This document shows, in pieces, positions 9,928 to 19,938 of a DNA stretch of 64,000 nt. Source of the DNA: Clostridium pasteurianum DSM 525 = ATCC 6013 (GTDB taxonomy: Bacteria > Bacillota > Clostridia > Clostridiales > Clostridiaceae); contig NZ_CP009268.1 in assembly GCF_000807255.1 (NCBI RefSeq), forward strand, positions 3,068,384 to 3,132,383, written 5' to 3'. The notes beneath the pieces were generated by a model that had not been told where the DNA came from, did not search any database, and saw only the letters and a program-made list of their open reading frames with translations. The translations under genes and the position numbers were made by a program. The number at the start of each line of letters is the position of its first letter. Positions within the stretch are counted from its first letter, which is position 1.

Positions 9928-10254
9928 ATTTTTCTCCTATTATATAATTATAAATGGGATTTATTTATATTAATTTTCTAATAACAAACCAAATAAGATT
10001 ATAACGCAAATTCAAATAAAATGCACCGTTAAGCATAAAAATATAATAGATTATTGATAATTTTACTATTAATCTAAAATCCACATAAATTTCGAACATA
10101 TATTCTTATCATTATTTAAATATGCTATAATAATTTTGTACAATTATTAAATTATAAAAATTATTATATTCTTTGTTTAAAGTAATTTTATTGGATAATT
10201 ATATAATCTTGTATTTATTAATCTTTGTATAAACTATATCTAGGGGAGTAATTA
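9928..10254. other. Divergent intergenic region
   Basis: 327 bp between the NERD gene (-) and the RusA-like gene (+). It is AT-rich and should hold two divergent promoters. I see no structured RNA or repeat in it. Confidence 0.5.
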
Positions 10255-10881
10255 ATGAACAATTGTCATGCAAAAGTAATAGTAAATGGGTCTCCCATTT
10301 CAAAATCAAATTTTAAATTATTTAATGTACAGGGAAGGGCTATTTTACCTTTTAATTCTGGAAGATATCACGACAGATATGCCCTTTATGAAGAACAAAT
10401 AGCCTATGCAGCAAGACTACAAAATCCAAATGTTACATTGTCAGAAGCTCTAATTGCAGTTTTGAAGGTCTATTATAAAAGTAAAAAAAGGCATCCTGAC
10501 ACAAACAACATAACAAAAAGTATATTTGACGGTATAGAAAAAAGCGGTCTTATAATAAATGATGCTCAAATAAGAAGACTTATAATTGAAGAATTTTATG
10601 ATGCCGAAAATCCAAGATTTGAATTGGAATTATTCGGAGAAAGTAACTACTGCATAGATTATGATGTAGTAAAAAAGGATATTCCAGATGAGCCTATTAT
10701 CTATTCTCCTCCACCCAATAAAAAAAGAAGTTTTGGAACTTCCAATATGAATAATAAAAAAGCATCTTCTGGAAAAACTATATGTGCCTTATGTAATAAA
10801 GAAATAAATCCCTGTAATTGTATTTCTGCAAATAATGGCAAAATGCTTATATGTAAATCCTGCTTTAAAAAATTATTTTAA
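10255..10881 (+). CDS. RusA-like endonuclease with C-terminal zinc ribbon
   Basis: 208 residues. The first 130 or so match the RusA Holliday-junction resolvase fold: KSKKRHPDTNNITKSIFDG followed by GLIINDAQIRRL corresponds to the RusA PDxDN...DDxQI core. Two positions differ from the E. coli pattern: the second acidic residue of PDxDN is Asn, and DD reads ND, although the first Asp and the last Asp are kept. A Ser/Pro/Asn-rich linker (about 140-180) leads to a C-terminal CALC...CNC...CKSC cluster that looks like a zinc ribbon, which classical RusA lacks. It is 13 nt upstream of a MutS-like gene and probably in an operon with it. No phage genes surround it, although RusA is often prophage-borne. 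Confidence 0.75.
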   Translation: MNNCHAKVIVNGSPISKSNFKLFNVQGRAILPFNSGRYHDRYALYEEQIAYAARLQNPNVTLSEALIAVLKVYYKSKKRHPDTNNITKSIFDGIEKSGLIINDAQIRRLIIEEFYDAENPRFELELFGESNYCIDYDVVKKDIPDEPIIYSPPPNKKRSFGTSNMNNKKASSGKTICALCNKEINPCNCISANNGKMLICKSCFKKLF

Positions 10882-10894
10882 AAGGAGTAAATTT

Positions 10895-12700
10895 ATGAAT
10901 AATAAAGAAATATTTATGAGCCGCATTAAGTCTTTTGAAACTGAAGAAATAAAGTGCCGTAAAAATTATAATATTATTGGCAGTCTAAGACTATTGGCTT
11001 TTATAGTTACTTTGGTATACATATATCTTCTTATAAAAAACGTAAGTATATATTCTTTTATAGGAACTATTGTCTCACTAATAATCTTTGTATTTTTAAT
11101 AAAATCTCACAGTAATATATCTTCCAAATTGAATAAAATAAAAAATCTCATATCTATTAATAAAAAATATGTAGATAGAATAGATGGAAATTGGGCAAAA
11201 TTTCAGGACTTAGGTGAGAATGCATTATATCTAAATCATCCTTATGCATCAGATTTAGATATATTTGGAAAGAGTTCTTTATTCCAATTAATTAATACCA
11301 CTAATACTTTTTTAGGCAGAAAAAAATTAATCAATCTTCTTAATAAAACTGAAAATAGGGATTCAGCCAATATAATTAAACGCCAAAATGCCGTTAAAGA
11401 GCTATCAGATAAAATTGAATTCTGTCAAGAACTTGAATCAGAAAATAATTCTAATAAAAAAAATATGAAAGAGCCTTCTTCACTTTTAAACTATGCAGAA
11501 AATACAGATAGTTTGTTTAAAAATTCATATATTAAACCTTTAGTAAATTTTATGCCTATTTTTTCTATATTGTTTTGTACTGTAACTTTTATATTTAATA
11601 TAAAGCCATTTTATTATGTAATAGCTGTTATTTTTATAATACATGCTATTATGAACTTTATCAGCTATACAAATATATCTTCCACTTTAGATTCTGTAGA
11701 AGGTTTTAATGATGATTTGCACTCTTATGCCAATGCTCTTAAACTTATAGAAAATGAAAACTTTAACGATAAGTACCTAAACAAATTAAAAGACAATCTA
11801 TTTTTTAAAGACAAATCCTCCTCAAAGATTATGGGAGAGTTGACTACAATTATTAATAACATAAACCTAAAACATAATTTCTTAATTTACTTTGTTCTAA
11901 ATTTATTAGTTTTTTGGGATTTTAGATGTCTATTTGCTCTTGAAAACTGGAAAGTTAAATATGGTAAACTTATATCTAAATATCTAGATACTTTAGCTGA
12001 TTTTGAAGCTATTTCTAGTTTATCAGTACTCACTCATCTAGATACAGAATACAGCTTTCCAAACTTTACAAGAGAAAATTTGGTAGTAAAAACTGAAGAT
12101 TTAGGTCATCCTTTAATTAACAGTGAATCTCGTGTCAATAACAGCGTATCCATGAAGGATAACATATTTATTGTTACAGGTTCAAATATGTCAGGTAAAA
12201 CCACTTTTTTGAGAACTATAGGAATTAACCTTGTTTTAGCCTATGCTGGAGCCCCTATTTGCGGGAAATCTATGGAATGTTCCCTTATGGATATCTTTAC
12301 TTCCATGAGGATAAATGACAATTTAATGGAAGGCTCTTCTACTTTCTATGTAGAGCTTATGCGTATCAAAAAAATAATTGATAACCTTCCAAAAAAGAAA
12401 TCTATGATTTTTCTTATAGATGAAATATTTAGAGGTACCAATTCCAAAGATAGAATCATTGGAGCAAGAAGTGTGCTGAAAAGCCTTGATAAACCCTGGG
12501 TATGCGGCTTAATATCCACCCATGATTTTGAACTATGTGACCTTGAATATAATAATGAAACCAAAATTAAGAATTATCATTTTTCAGAAAGTTACAGTGA
12601 AAATAAAATACATTTTGATTACAAGCTTAGAGAAGGACGCTGTAATAGCACTAATGCAAAGTATCTTATGAAAATGGTAGGTATTGATATATATGAATAG
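10895..12700 (+). CDS. Membrane-anchored MutS-family ATPase
   Basis: 601 residues from an ATG with AAAGGAG 7 nt upstream; an in-frame start 60 nt earlier overlaps the preceding gene and has no ribosome site. Hydrophobic segments occur near residues 22-70 and 215-262, so it is membrane bound. The C-terminal third is a MutS ATPase: Walker A TGSNMSGKTTFL, then SMRINDNLMEGSSTFYVEL, the Walker B-like FLIDEIFRGTNS and ISTHDFEL. It lacks the mismatch-recognition N-terminal domain (no F-x-E) and the Smr nuclease of MutS2. Such TM-MutS proteins are common in Firmicutes but their job is unknown. Confidence 0.82.
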   Translation: MNNKEIFMSRIKSFETEEIKCRKNYNIIGSLRLLAFIVTLVYIYLLIKNVSIYSFIGTIVSLIIFVFLIKSHSNISSKLNKIKNLISINKKYVDRIDGNWAKFQDLGENALYLNHPYASDLDIFGKSSLFQLINTTNTFLGRKKLINLLNKTENRDSANIIKRQNAVKELSDKIEFCQELESENNSNKKNMKEPSSLLNYAENTDSLFKNSYIKPLVNFMPIFSILFCTVTFIFNIKPFYYVIAVIFIIHAIMNFISYTNISSTLDSVEGFNDDLHSYANALKLIENENFNDKYLNKLKDNLFFKDKSSSKIMGELTTIINNINLKHNFLIYFVLNLLVFWDFRCLFALENWKVKYGKLISKYLDTLADFEAISSLSVLTHLDTEYSFPNFTRENLVVKTEDLGHPLINSESRVNNSVSMKDNIFIVTGSNMSGKTTFLRTIGINLVLAYAGAPICGKSMECSLMDIFTSMRINDNLMEGSSTFYVELMRIKKIIDNLPKKKSMIFLIDEIFRGTNSKDRIIGARSVLKSLDKPWVCGLISTHDFELCDLEYNNETKIKNYHFSESYSENKIHFDYKLREGRCNSTNAKYLMKMVGIDIYE

Positions 12701-12720
12701 TAAATAAAATCAATATACAT

Positions 12721-12774
12721 AAATAACTTTAAAGGAGATGTTTTCCGAAATGCACCATCTCCTTTAAGTTATTT
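12721..12774. terminator. Bidirectional terminator
   Basis: AAATAACTTTAAAGGAGATG pairs (with one bulge) with CATCTCCTTTAAGTTATTT. It separates the MutS-like gene (+) from the convergent srl operon (-). Confidence 0.8.
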
Positions 12775-12775
12775 A

Positions 12776-13138
12776 TTATGCCAATATCTGAATTTCACTT
12801 CCCAGTGAAACTTCTTTTATTTCTTTATCTTCTAAATATAAGGTTCCTTCCAATGCTGCCTTTGTGCTACCATCAAATTTAAGGCATATATGACCAAGAT
12901 CTCTTAAATTTTTATTTACTACATCACCTACAGCAGTTATTTTATAATCTATTCCATCTATTTTTAAAGTATATCCTTCTTTAATGTCTTCTTTCAAATC
13001 ATTTATACTATGCATTACACAATAATCTGCCAACTCATCTGGAGCATTATCCTTAAACAATATTATCATTTTTTCAGGATAAAATCCTTCTACTAATGGT
13101 CCAATACTTGTTACTTTAGTATTATATACTAAACTCAT
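12776..13138 (-). CDS. srlB: PTS glucitol/sorbitol-specific EIIA
   Basis: 120-residue cytoplasmic phosphocarrier that passes phosphate from HPr to the sorbitol EIIB. The family signature runs from TSIGPLVEGFYPEKMIILF at the N-terminus to the AVGDVVNKNLRDLGHICLKF stretch; full length for GutA/SrlB. The His in CVMHSIND is a candidate phosphorylation site. It is the last gene of the operon, 115 bp after srlE. Confidence 0.92.
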   Translation of the reverse strand: MSLVYNTKVTSIGPLVEGFYPEKMIILFKDNAPDELADYCVMHSINDLKEDIKEGYTLKIDGIDYKITAVGDVVNKNLRDLGHICLKFDGSTKAALEGTLYLEDKEIKEVSLGSEIQILA

Positions 13139-13253
13139 TTTACATACCCCCCATATTATAAAACTAATAATTTCATTGTAAACATTTACCTATCGATCAT
13201 TATAAATCTTTTTATTATTTAATTTCATGTAATTATGATTCTAATTTTAAAAA

Positions 13254-14264
13254 TTATTTTACATATAATCCAAAACTTGCAAGCCATGCTATCAATACCG
13301 TTGTGGGACCAGTTAAAAATCTGGAATATAGCACTGAAGGAACTCCTACCTCTACAGTTTCTGCTTCTGCTTCTGCAAGTCCAAGTCCAACAGGTACAAA
13401 ATCACAACCTGCTTGTGAATTAATTGCAAATAATGCTGGCAAAGCCAATTGTGGCGGTATATTTCCCTTACCTATTTCAACACCAACTAAAGTTCCTATA
13501 ACTTGAGCTATAACTGCTCCAGGTCCTAAAAATGGAGATAGAAATGGGAATGAACATACAAGTGACATTATTACAAGTCCAGGCACTGTTCCTGCTAGAG
13601 GTGACAAAAATTTAGCAAATACATCTCCTATTCCCGATTTTACTATTATACCTATAAGCATACATACAAATGCCATAAATGGAAGGATAGTTTTTATTAC
13701 AGTATCTATAGTTTCACGCCCAGCTTGATTTAATACTCCAACTAAAGAACCTACAGCCATTCCTATTCTACCCATCAAACCATTGCCGGATTGTTGTGAA
13801 ATCTTTTTATTTGTATCATATTTACTTTTTTTATCTTCCTTAGTTTCTTCTTGTACTATTTTACTTTGTGATACAGCCGTTTCAGTATCTCCTTCGTATA
13901 TCTCTATAGTTTCAGGTTTTACTGAAGAAACATATATATCCGCTTTAATATGCTGTGCTAAAGGTCCACTTGGACCTGATGGCATTATATTTAATGTAGG
14001 TATTCTCTTTTGAGGATATATCCCACATCTTAAAGTACCTCCACAATCAATTACAACACAAGCAATTTCATCATCTGACACCTTTGTTTTAAATCCATCT
14101 ACTAATTCACATTCCAATAATTCTGCTGCTTTAGTCGCTACTTCCGGTGTATGACCTCCTGTAATGTAAACTACTTTATTCTTCTTATCCGTTGGTGTTA
14201 TAATTAGAGGTCCCCCAAATCCACCGGATCCAGCTTTTACTATTATTGATTTATATTCACTCAT
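13254..14264 (-). CDS. srlE: PTS glucitol/sorbitol-specific EIIB-IIC2
   Basis: 336 residues. The cytoplasmic IIB part (about 1-120) contains the phosphorylated cysteine region [15 protein letters not shown] and [11 protein letters not shown]; the membrane part (about 165-336) has hydrophobic helices and the family stretch [19 protein letters not shown]. With SrlA it forms the membrane channel that imports D-sorbitol as sorbitol-6-phosphate. The linker is Lys/Glu-rich. The gene is 23 bp downstream of srlA with a good ribosome site. Confidence 0.93.
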   Translation of the reverse strand: MSEYKSIIVKAGSGGFGGPLIITPTDKKNKVVYITGGHTPEVATKAAELLECELVDGFKTKVSDDEIACVVIDCGGTLRCGIYPQKRIPTLNIMPSGPSGPLAQHIKADIYVSSVKPETIEIYEGDTETAVSQSKIVQEETKEDKKSKYDTNKKISQQSGNGLMGRIGMAVGSLVGVLNQAGRETIDTVIKTILPFMAFVCMLIGIIVKSGIGDVFAKFLSPLAGTVPGLVIMSLVCSFPFLSPFLGPGAVIAQVIGTLVGVEIGKGNIPPQLALPALFAINSQAGCDFVPVGLGLAEAEAETVEVGVPSVLYSRFLTGPTTVLIAWLASFGLYVK

Positions 14265-14287
14265 TTCCTATTTCCTCCTCTGTAAAT

Positions 14288-14833
14288 CTAAAATGATAGA
14301 GTATCTTTTAATTTTACTTTTTGCTGTCTTTCAACAATTGATGTTGTAAAATCTGTTATCCATCCTCTAAAAAAATTCGTAATTACACCAACTAGAAAAT
14401 ATCTTAATGCCAAATCTGTTGTTGGTAATCCTAATTTAGTTATACCTGCTGCTATACCTAAGAATACAAACAATTCACTTGGATCTACATGTGGAAATAA
14501 TCCATTCATTGTATGGCAGGAAAAAGAAGCTGCTGCATAATAACTTGGTTTGTATCTCTCTGGCAAAAATTTCCCTAGTGATAAAGTCATTGGATTACAA
14601 AAGAAGAATGTACCTATCACTGGTAATATAAGATATCTGGTAATAGGATTTTTTGCTGATGCCCTGGCTAATTTTTCAATTCTTTTTTCACCAACAAATC
14701 TAATAATTGCGTTCATTGCAACGAGAAGCATAATTAGTGTTGGAACAATTCCAGTAACCATTCCAACAAAGTTTTTTCCCCCTTCTTGAAATAATCCTAT
14801 AAATCCTTGGGCTAAGTTTGTTAAAATTTCCAT
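14288..14833 (-). CDS. srlA: PTS glucitol/sorbitol-specific EIIC
   Basis: 181-residue integral membrane subunit. Family signatures [31 protein letters not shown]-like and [26 protein letters not shown] (quoted in parts) are diagnostic, with [12 protein letters not shown] marking the substrate path. Full length for the split GutA (EIIC) type. It lies between gutM and srlE in one operon. Confidence 0.93.
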   Translation of the reverse strand: MEILTNLAQGFIGLFQEGGKNFVGMVTGIVPTLIMLLVAMNAIIRFVGEKRIEKLARASAKNPITRYLILPVIGTFFFCNPMTLSLGKFLPERYKPSYYAAASFSCHTMNGLFPHVDPSELFVFLGIAAGITKLGLPTTDLALRYFLVGVITNFFRGWITDFTTSIVERQQKVKLKDTLSF

Positions 14834-14877
14834 AATACTTCGACCTCCTATTTAATCCTTATAGATAAATATTTAAA

Positions 14878-15255
14878 TTAGTTCTCTCCCTCTAAAAGAT
14901 AATTTTTATAACTTTCTATTCCATTATCTACAGCCTTAATAGTCCATTTATCCATCCCTTTTAAATTACTAATATCAATTTTAAGTAGATTCATATTCTC
15001 AATAATTTTTAAAGATCTCATTCTAGCAAATACAGATATCCCTTGCATTTTTTTGGCTTTTATGATATTAGAATTTTCATCTATAGCCATTAACACAATA
15101 ACACCGGCTCTTACTTTTCCTTTATTTTTACCAATAACTACTTTTCCTAACTTTCGCATCTCTTTAAAATATCTATTAAAATATTTTATTTGGTAAATTC
15201 CAAGAATCATTTGTCCTATCCATGCTGCCACTACTGCTACAAATATTAACCACAT
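14878..15255 (-). CDS. gutM: Glucitol operon activator GutM
   Basis: 125 residues with an N-terminal hydrophobic segment (VAVVAAWIGQMILGIYQ) followed by FNRYFKEMRKLGKVVIGKNKGK, typical of GutM/SrlM. In E. coli SrlM activates the sorbitol operon alongside the repressor SrlR. No SrlR is present in this window. The gene is the first of the gutM-srlAEB block and has its own candidate promoter upstream, separate from srlD. Confidence 0.85.
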   Translation of the reverse strand: MWLIFVAVVAAWIGQMILGIYQIKYFNRYFKEMRKLGKVVIGKNKGKVRAGVIVLMAIDENSNIIKAKKMQGISVFARMRSLKIIENMNLLKIDISNLKGMDKWTIKAVDNGIESYKNYLLEGEN

Positions 15256-15364
15256 TTTCTATCACCTCATCTTTATATTTTAGCAATTTTAGCATTTTAA
15301 AATACTTATATACCTGTTATACCTCTGTAATTTACTTTAATACGAATGGTATTTGTCTATTCTT

Positions 15365-15387
15365 TTTAAACGTTTACTTTTATTATA
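15365..15387 (-). promoter_or_regulatory. Candidate gutM promoter -10 with cre site
   Basis: On the minus strand TATAAT (15387-15382) is followed within 4 bp by AGTAAACGTTTAAA (15378-15365), a near-palindromic CcpA cre-like site. Catabolite repression of gutM-srlAEB is the natural reading. Confidence 0.55.
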
Positions 15388-15504
15388 ATGATAAAAAACA
15401 TAAATTGCACTTATGTTCATATTTTACTCAATTGTTATATTGTAATTATATAGCTCATTGTAAAACTTTTCAATACAAATTTAAATTTTTTATCATTTTT
15501 CTTA

Positions 15505-16326
15505 TTAGCCTCTAGTTTTACCCCCTGCTATATTATAGGTTACTCCATGAATATAACTTGCTCTGTCAGAAGCAAGATAGCAAACTAAATCTGCAACTTC
15601 GCTTAATTTTCCTGATCTTCCAAGTGGTGTTGTGGATGTTTTACTATATCCAGCTCTCAAATCATCTACTGTAATACTGCGTGTATAAGCTAGTGCTGTT
15701 TCATACTCTATCGTTCTAAGGCCTGTAGCTTCAAGTATACCAGGTGCTACGCCTACAACTCTTATCCCTTTTTTGCCCAATTCTTTTGCCCAAGATCTAG
15801 TAAAAGAATTTACAGCATTTTTAGTTGCTGCATAAATACTTTGACCTTCTGATCCTTCAAGTCCGCTTTCCGAGGACATATTTATTATCACCCCTGAACC
15901 CTCCTTAAGCATATCTCTAACCACTGCTTGAGTACAGAAAAATACACCTTTTTGATTGACATTTACAATTTTATCAAAGACAGATTCACTTAATTCATAT
16001 TTTCCCTGAGGTTCTTTATCGTCTACTAATAATCTTGGAATATTAATTCCTGCATTATTTACTAAAATATCAATTTTACCAAAGTGTTCTTTTGATTTAG
16101 AAACCATTTCATTGACACTTTCAAAGCTTGCTACATCTGTTTTTACATATAGTGCTTTTCCACTATTTTCTTTTATCTCGAATTCTGGTACCTTTGAACT
16201 CATATCTGCTACTACTACATTTGCACTATTATTTAAAAATTCTTCAACAACTGCCTTACCTATTCCTGATGCTCCTCCTGTAACAATCACTGTTTTATTT
16301 TCTAATTCAAGCCATGTTTTTGACAT
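15505..16326 (-). CDS. srlD: Sorbitol-6-phosphate 2-dehydrogenase (SDR)
   Basis: Oxidises sorbitol-6-phosphate to fructose-6-phosphate with NAD. 273 residues from MSKTWLEL; the GGGGG-containing ribosome site is about 9 nt upstream, and a start 21 nt earlier is less likely. The SDR features are the TGGASGIGKAV cofactor loop, NNAG, catalytic Ser in NMSSESG, and YAATK. It is about 84% identical by hand count to the SDR at 44550-45371, with the last 120 residues almost the same. It opens the sorbitol cluster; a gap of about 250 bp with a second promoter separates it from gutM. Confidence 0.9.
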   Translation of the reverse strand: MSKTWLELENKTVIVTGGASGIGKAVVEEFLNNSANVVVADMSSKVPEFEIKENSGKALYVKTDVASFESVNEMVSKSKEHFGKIDILVNNAGINIPRLLVDDKEPQGKYELSESVFDKIVNVNQKGVFFCTQAVVRDMLKEGSGVIINMSSESGLEGSEGQSIYAATKNAVNSFTRSWAKELGKKGIRVVGVAPGILEATGLRTIEYETALAYTRSITVDDLRAGYSKTSTTPLGRSGKLSEVADLVCYLASDRASYIHGVTYNIAGGKTRG

Positions 16327-16379
16327 AATTATACATCCCCCTAACAATTTAATTTATAAAGATCAGCAAATTTATTTAT

Positions 16380-16389
16380 CACATTTGTG
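16380..16389. promoter_or_regulatory. CACAAATGTG operator-like palindrome (srlD)
   Basis: Minus-strand context ATATATGCACAAATGTGATA, about 55 bp upstream of srlD. The same 18-bp block TTATATATGCACAAATGT recurs in nearly the same form upstream of pgi, and the core recurs upstream of the SorC-family regulator. Confidence 0.5.
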
Positions 16390-16556
16390 CATATATAAGT
16401 CATTTGTTTATCTTTAGTGCTATTATAACTCCATATGTATACATTTTCAATAGCATTTTTATAATTTTTTATTTTTTTGCAAAATTTAATATCATTAAAA
16501 TTAATATAACAAAATTGTCTTTTATATATTTTTTAACTATCACCAAAAAATATAAT

Positions 16557-16604
16557 AAAAAATGCATCTGCACATGTTTTATAACATATACAAACGCATT
16601 TTTT
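16557..16604 (-). terminator. pgi terminator
   Basis: AAAAAATGC ... GCATTTTTT inverted repeat with a partly paired interior (ATGTT/ACAT), lying about 125 bp beyond the pgi stop. The remainder of 16327-16727 is AT-rich with no gene. Confidence 0.65.
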
Positions 16605-16727
16605 ATTTTACGAAATAAAAATTTAATTAGGATACTATTATCACACAATTTTAATATAAAATTATAATATAAATTGCAATTAAAATTATATATTTAATAA
16701 CTGATCTCTATTTAAAGCAAATATAAT

Positions 16728-18083
16728 TTATTTATTTAATCTTTCTTCTAATTTTTCCCTCATAGATTCATATCCAGGTTTTCCAAGAAGTGCAAACATA
16801 TTTTTCTTATAAGCTTCTACCCCTGGCTGATCAAATGGGTTTATCCCTGATAAATATCCACTCATACCACAAGCCTTTTCGAAGAAATATACAAGATATC
16901 CAAAATAATATGCAGTCAACTCTGGAACATTAATTACTATATTAGGCACACCACCATCATTATGTGCTAAAACAGTACCTTCAAAGGCTTTTTTGTTCAC
17001 ATAATCCATTGTCTCTCCAGCTAGAAAATTTAATCCATCTACATTATCAGTACTTTCATTAATTGCAATATTTTTTCTGGGATTTTCAACATTGATTACA
17101 GTTTCATATATATTTCTAAGTCCATCTTGAATATATTGTCCCATGGAATGTAAATCTGTTGAAAAATCAACTGCTGCTGGGAATATTCCCTTTCCATCTT
17201 TTCCTTCACTTTCACCATATAACTGTTTCCACCATTCACCAAAGTAATGCAGACATGGTTCATAGTTAACCAATATCTCTGTAGTTTTGCCTTTTCTATA
17301 TAAAGCATTTCTTGTTACTGAATATCTATAAGCATCATTTTTCTCTAATTCTGGTATACTATATGCTTCCCTTGCAGTAGCTGCCCCCTTCATCATTTCT
17401 TCTATATCTATACCTGCAGCAGCAATAGGAAGTAAGCCCACCGGTGTTAAAACAGTAAATCTTCCTCCAACATCATCCGGAATTACAAAAGTTTCATATC
17501 CTTCTGTATCTGCCAAAAATTTTAAAGCGCCTCTTGCCCTATCGGTAGTGGCATATATTCTTTCTTTAGCACCTTCTTTTCCATACTTTTTTTCCAAATA
17601 ATCTTTAAAAATTCTAAAAGCTATAGCTGGTTCAGTAGTAGTACCAGATTTTGATATGACATTAACAGAAACATCTTTTCCCTCAATAGTTTCCAGTAAG
17701 TCTACCATATATGTGGAGCTTATATTATTTCCCACAAAATATATATTAGGAGCTTTCCTCTTATCCTTTGAAACACTATTATAAAAAGTATGTAACAGCA
17801 TTTCTATAGCAGCTCTAGCCCCTAAATATGATCCTCCAATTCCTATTACTATAAGTACATCTGAATCATTTCTTATTTTTTCTGCTGATTTTTTTATTCT
17901 TTGAAATTCTTTCTTGTCATAATTAACAGGAAGATCGATCCACCCCAAAAAATCATTTCCTTGGGCTGTTTTACTGTGGAGCATTTTATGTGCTTCTGTT
18001 ACAATTGGCTGTAAATACTGAATTTCATGTTCCTTTAAAAAAGAAGAAACATTTGTTAAATTTAAAGATAATGTCTTATTCAT
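16728..18083 (-). CDS. pgi: Glucose-6-phosphate isomerase
   Basis: Interconverts fructose-6-phosphate and glucose-6-phosphate. 451 residues, the short form typical of Firmicutes. Diagnostic stretches: [44 protein letters not shown], and [13 protein letters not shown] near the C-terminus. Placement between the sorbitol and mannitol operons, both of which deliver fructose-6-phosphate, and a promoter palindrome shared with srlD suggest co-regulation with hexitol use. Confidence 0.96.
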   Translation of the reverse strand: MNKTLSLNLTNVSSFLKEHEIQYLQPIVTEAHKMLHSKTAQGNDFLGWIDLPVNYDKKEFQRIKKSAEKIRNDSDVLIVIGIGGSYLGARAAIEMLLHTFYNSVSKDKRKAPNIYFVGNNISSTYMVDLLETIEGKDVSVNVISKSGTTTEPAIAFRIFKDYLEKKYGKEGAKERIYATTDRARGALKFLADTEGYETFVIPDDVGGRFTVLTPVGLLPIAAAGIDIEEMMKGAATAREAYSIPELEKNDAYRYSVTRNALYRKGKTTEILVNYEPCLHYFGEWWKQLYGESEGKDGKGIFPAAVDFSTDLHSMGQYIQDGLRNIYETVINVENPRKNIAINESTDNVDGLNFLAGETMDYVNKKAFEGTVLAHNDGGVPNIVINVPELTAYYFGYLVYFFEKACGMSGYLSGINPFDQPGVEAYKKNMFALLGKPGYESMREKLEERLNK

Positions 18084-18153
18084 ATTACATCCCCCTTTTA
18101 TTTTGATTGGTAGTGATTAATTTTTAGCTCATCCTTAAAAAATTTTATATTTT

Positions 18154-18163
18154 CACATTTGTG
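18154..18163. promoter_or_regulatory. CACAAATGTG operator-like palindrome (pgi)
   Basis: Minus-strand ATATATGCACAAATGTGAAA about 70 bp upstream of pgi; matches the srlD site over the whole 5' flank. Confidence 0.5.
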
Positions 18164-18252
18164 CATATATAAAATTTTGTGATACATTCGTTTTCATTAT
18201 ACCTTACCTTATTTTCTATTTCAATAATATTTATATGATTAGATAAATAAAT

Positions 18253-18330
18253 AAACTGTCAATAAAAAATCATTTCATTTTTCATTGGCAGTTCATTATT
18301 TCTATTATCTATAGATTAATAGAAATAAAA
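18253..18330 (-). terminator. Tandem terminators after mtlD
   Basis: Two hairpins in series on the minus strand: TTATTTCTATTA/TAATAGAAATAA nearest the stop, then AACTGCCAATGAAAAA paired with TTTTTTATTGACAGTT, the second followed by T-rich sequence. Confidence 0.7.
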
Positions 18331-18341
18331 ATTTACTTATA

Positions 18342-19496
18342 CTATAACGCTACTAATTCTTTATACTTATCCTCTATTTTATTTACTAAAAGATCCTCCT
18401 CTTTTAATCCGGTTACATCACAAATTGTATTATCAATTCCCTTTTCAGATATACTCTCCTGTATCTCTTTAGCTTTCTCATCTTTATTGTAATTGAATAA
18501 AAATCCTGCTGCTATTCCATACAAAATGTTATCATATTTCATATTCAGGTTATAACAAAGCTTAAGTGGTGTTATAAGTCTATCCTTTGAAGATAATTTT
18601 CTTACAGGGTCACGACCTACACGATACAATTCATCTTGAAGATAAAAGTTTTCAAATCTCTTTATTAACTTTTCAGAATATCTGTTTAAATCTTCTATAT
18701 TCAAATTGTGTTTCTTGCTCAATGCCTGTATAGCCTCTTTGTGGAATCCTATGGCAATATTTCTTATAAATTTATCTTTTATAGCTTCGTGTATATATTT
18801 ATATCCTCTTAGATATCCTATATAGGCAGTAGCTGCATGAGCTCCATTTAACAAAAATAATTTTCTTTCCAGATAAGGCTCTAGATTTTCTACATAATCT
18901 GCCCCTTTAATATTTTTATTAATTTTAACACTATTTTTTTCAATATCCCATTCATAGAAATCTTCTACAGCCACATCTATAGGCAATTCTTTCTTTATTT
19001 TTACATTTGGAACAATTCTGTCTACTGCGCTATTAGGAAATCCAACATATTTTTCTACATAGTTCTTAAAATCCTCACTAACTCCATCTAATATTGATTC
19101 CTTTAAAATATTAGTGGCAAATAGTGCATTTTCACATGCAATTATATCTAATGGCTTATTTTTTCCTTGTTTAAACCTTTTCACTAAAAGGTTGCTTAAT
19201 AATTTGCCTGTACTCTTTAGATTATTGGCACCAATAGAAGTAGTAATCAAATCAGTTTCCAAAATGATTTGTTCCAACTTTTCACTATCATTTAAACTTA
19301 CAGCCTTAACATTATCAATTTCTTCTTCACTCTTAGAATCACTTAAAGTTATAACCTTATATTTTCTGTATTTATTTATGTTGTCTACTAGAAAATCTGA
19401 TATATCAACAAAAGTAATATCATAATCTGACTTTGATAGTAAGTACCCAATAAATCCTCTTCCTATATTACCTGCTCCAAAATGAACTGCTTTCAT
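18342..19496 (-). CDS. mtlD: Mannitol-1-phosphate 5-dehydrogenase
   Basis: Oxidises mannitol-1-phosphate to fructose-6-phosphate with NAD. 383 residues starting [17 protein letters not shown], the Rossmann nucleotide loop; the upstream GAGGGGG lies in the mtlF tail. Family residues include [27 protein letters not shown] and the [16 protein letters not shown] catalytic region. The ATG follows the mtlF stop with 1 nt between, so the genes are coupled. Last gene of the mtl operon. Confidence 0.94.
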   Translation of the reverse strand: MKAVHFGAGNIGRGFIGYLLSKSDYDITFVDISDFLVDNINKYRKYKVITLSDSKSEEEIDNVKAVSLNDSEKLEQIILETDLITTSIGANNLKSTGKLLSNLLVKRFKQGKNKPLDIIACENALFATNILKESILDGVSEDFKNYVEKYVGFPNSAVDRIVPNVKIKKELPIDVAVEDFYEWDIEKNSVKINKNIKGADYVENLEPYLERKLFLLNGAHAATAYIGYLRGYKYIHEAIKDKFIRNIAIGFHKEAIQALSKKHNLNIEDLNRYSEKLIKRFENFYLQDELYRVGRDPVRKLSSKDRLITPLKLCYNLNMKYDNILYGIAAGFLFNYNKDEKAKEIQESISEKGIDNTICDVTGLKEEDLLVNKIEDKYKELVAL

Positions 19497-19497
19497 A

Positions 19498-19938
19498 TTA
19501 CATTTCCCCCTCATTTATAATTGATATAATTTCTTCTGCTGTCTTTGCATTTCTAAGCTTTTCAACATTTTCTTCATACTGAATTGTTAAGGCTATTTTA
19601 GATAATATCTCCATGTGCTCATCACCTTTTCCAGCTATGCCTATTACTACATAGGCAATATTACCAGAACCAAAGTCAACTCCTTTAGGATACTGTGCAA
19701 TTACTATACCTGAATCCAATATTTGTTTTTTGTATTCATTCATACCATGAGGTATAGCCACACCATTTCCCATATAAGTAGTTACTTCTTCCTCTCTAGC
19801 TTTCATACCCTCAATATAATTTTCCTTTACATAACCATTTTCCACCAAAAGTTTTCCTACTCTTTCTATAGCCTCATTCTTTGATTCTGAATTTACATTT
19901 AATTGAATATTTTCTACTCCTAAAACTGTTTTTATCAT
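19498..19938 (-). CDS. mtlF: PTS mannitol-specific EIIA
   Basis: 146-residue phosphocarrier; the phosphorylated His lies in [13 protein letters not shown], and [15 protein letters not shown] and [18 protein letters not shown] are typical of the mannitol/Ntr EIIA fold. It phosphorylates the IIB domain(s) of MtlA. The ATG overlaps the mtlR stop as ATGA, so translation is coupled. Confidence 0.93.
   Translation of the reverse strand: MIKTVLGVENIQLNVNSESKNEAIERVGKLLVENGYVKENYIEGMKAREEEVTTYMGNGVAIPHGMNEYKKQILDSGIVIAQYPKGVDFGSGNIAYVVIGIAGKGDEHMEILSKIALTIQYEENVEKLRNAKTAEEIISIINEGEM

Noticed and set aside
10835-10894. Upstream in-frame start for the MutS-like gene
   Set aside because: It lies inside the RusA-like gene and has no ribosome site; the ATG at 10895 has AAAGGAG.
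6830-12700. Prophage or integrative element suggested by ssb and a RusA-like gene
   Set aside because: Housekeeping genes (tsaD, YitT) lie between them and no integrase, portal or other phage genes are present.
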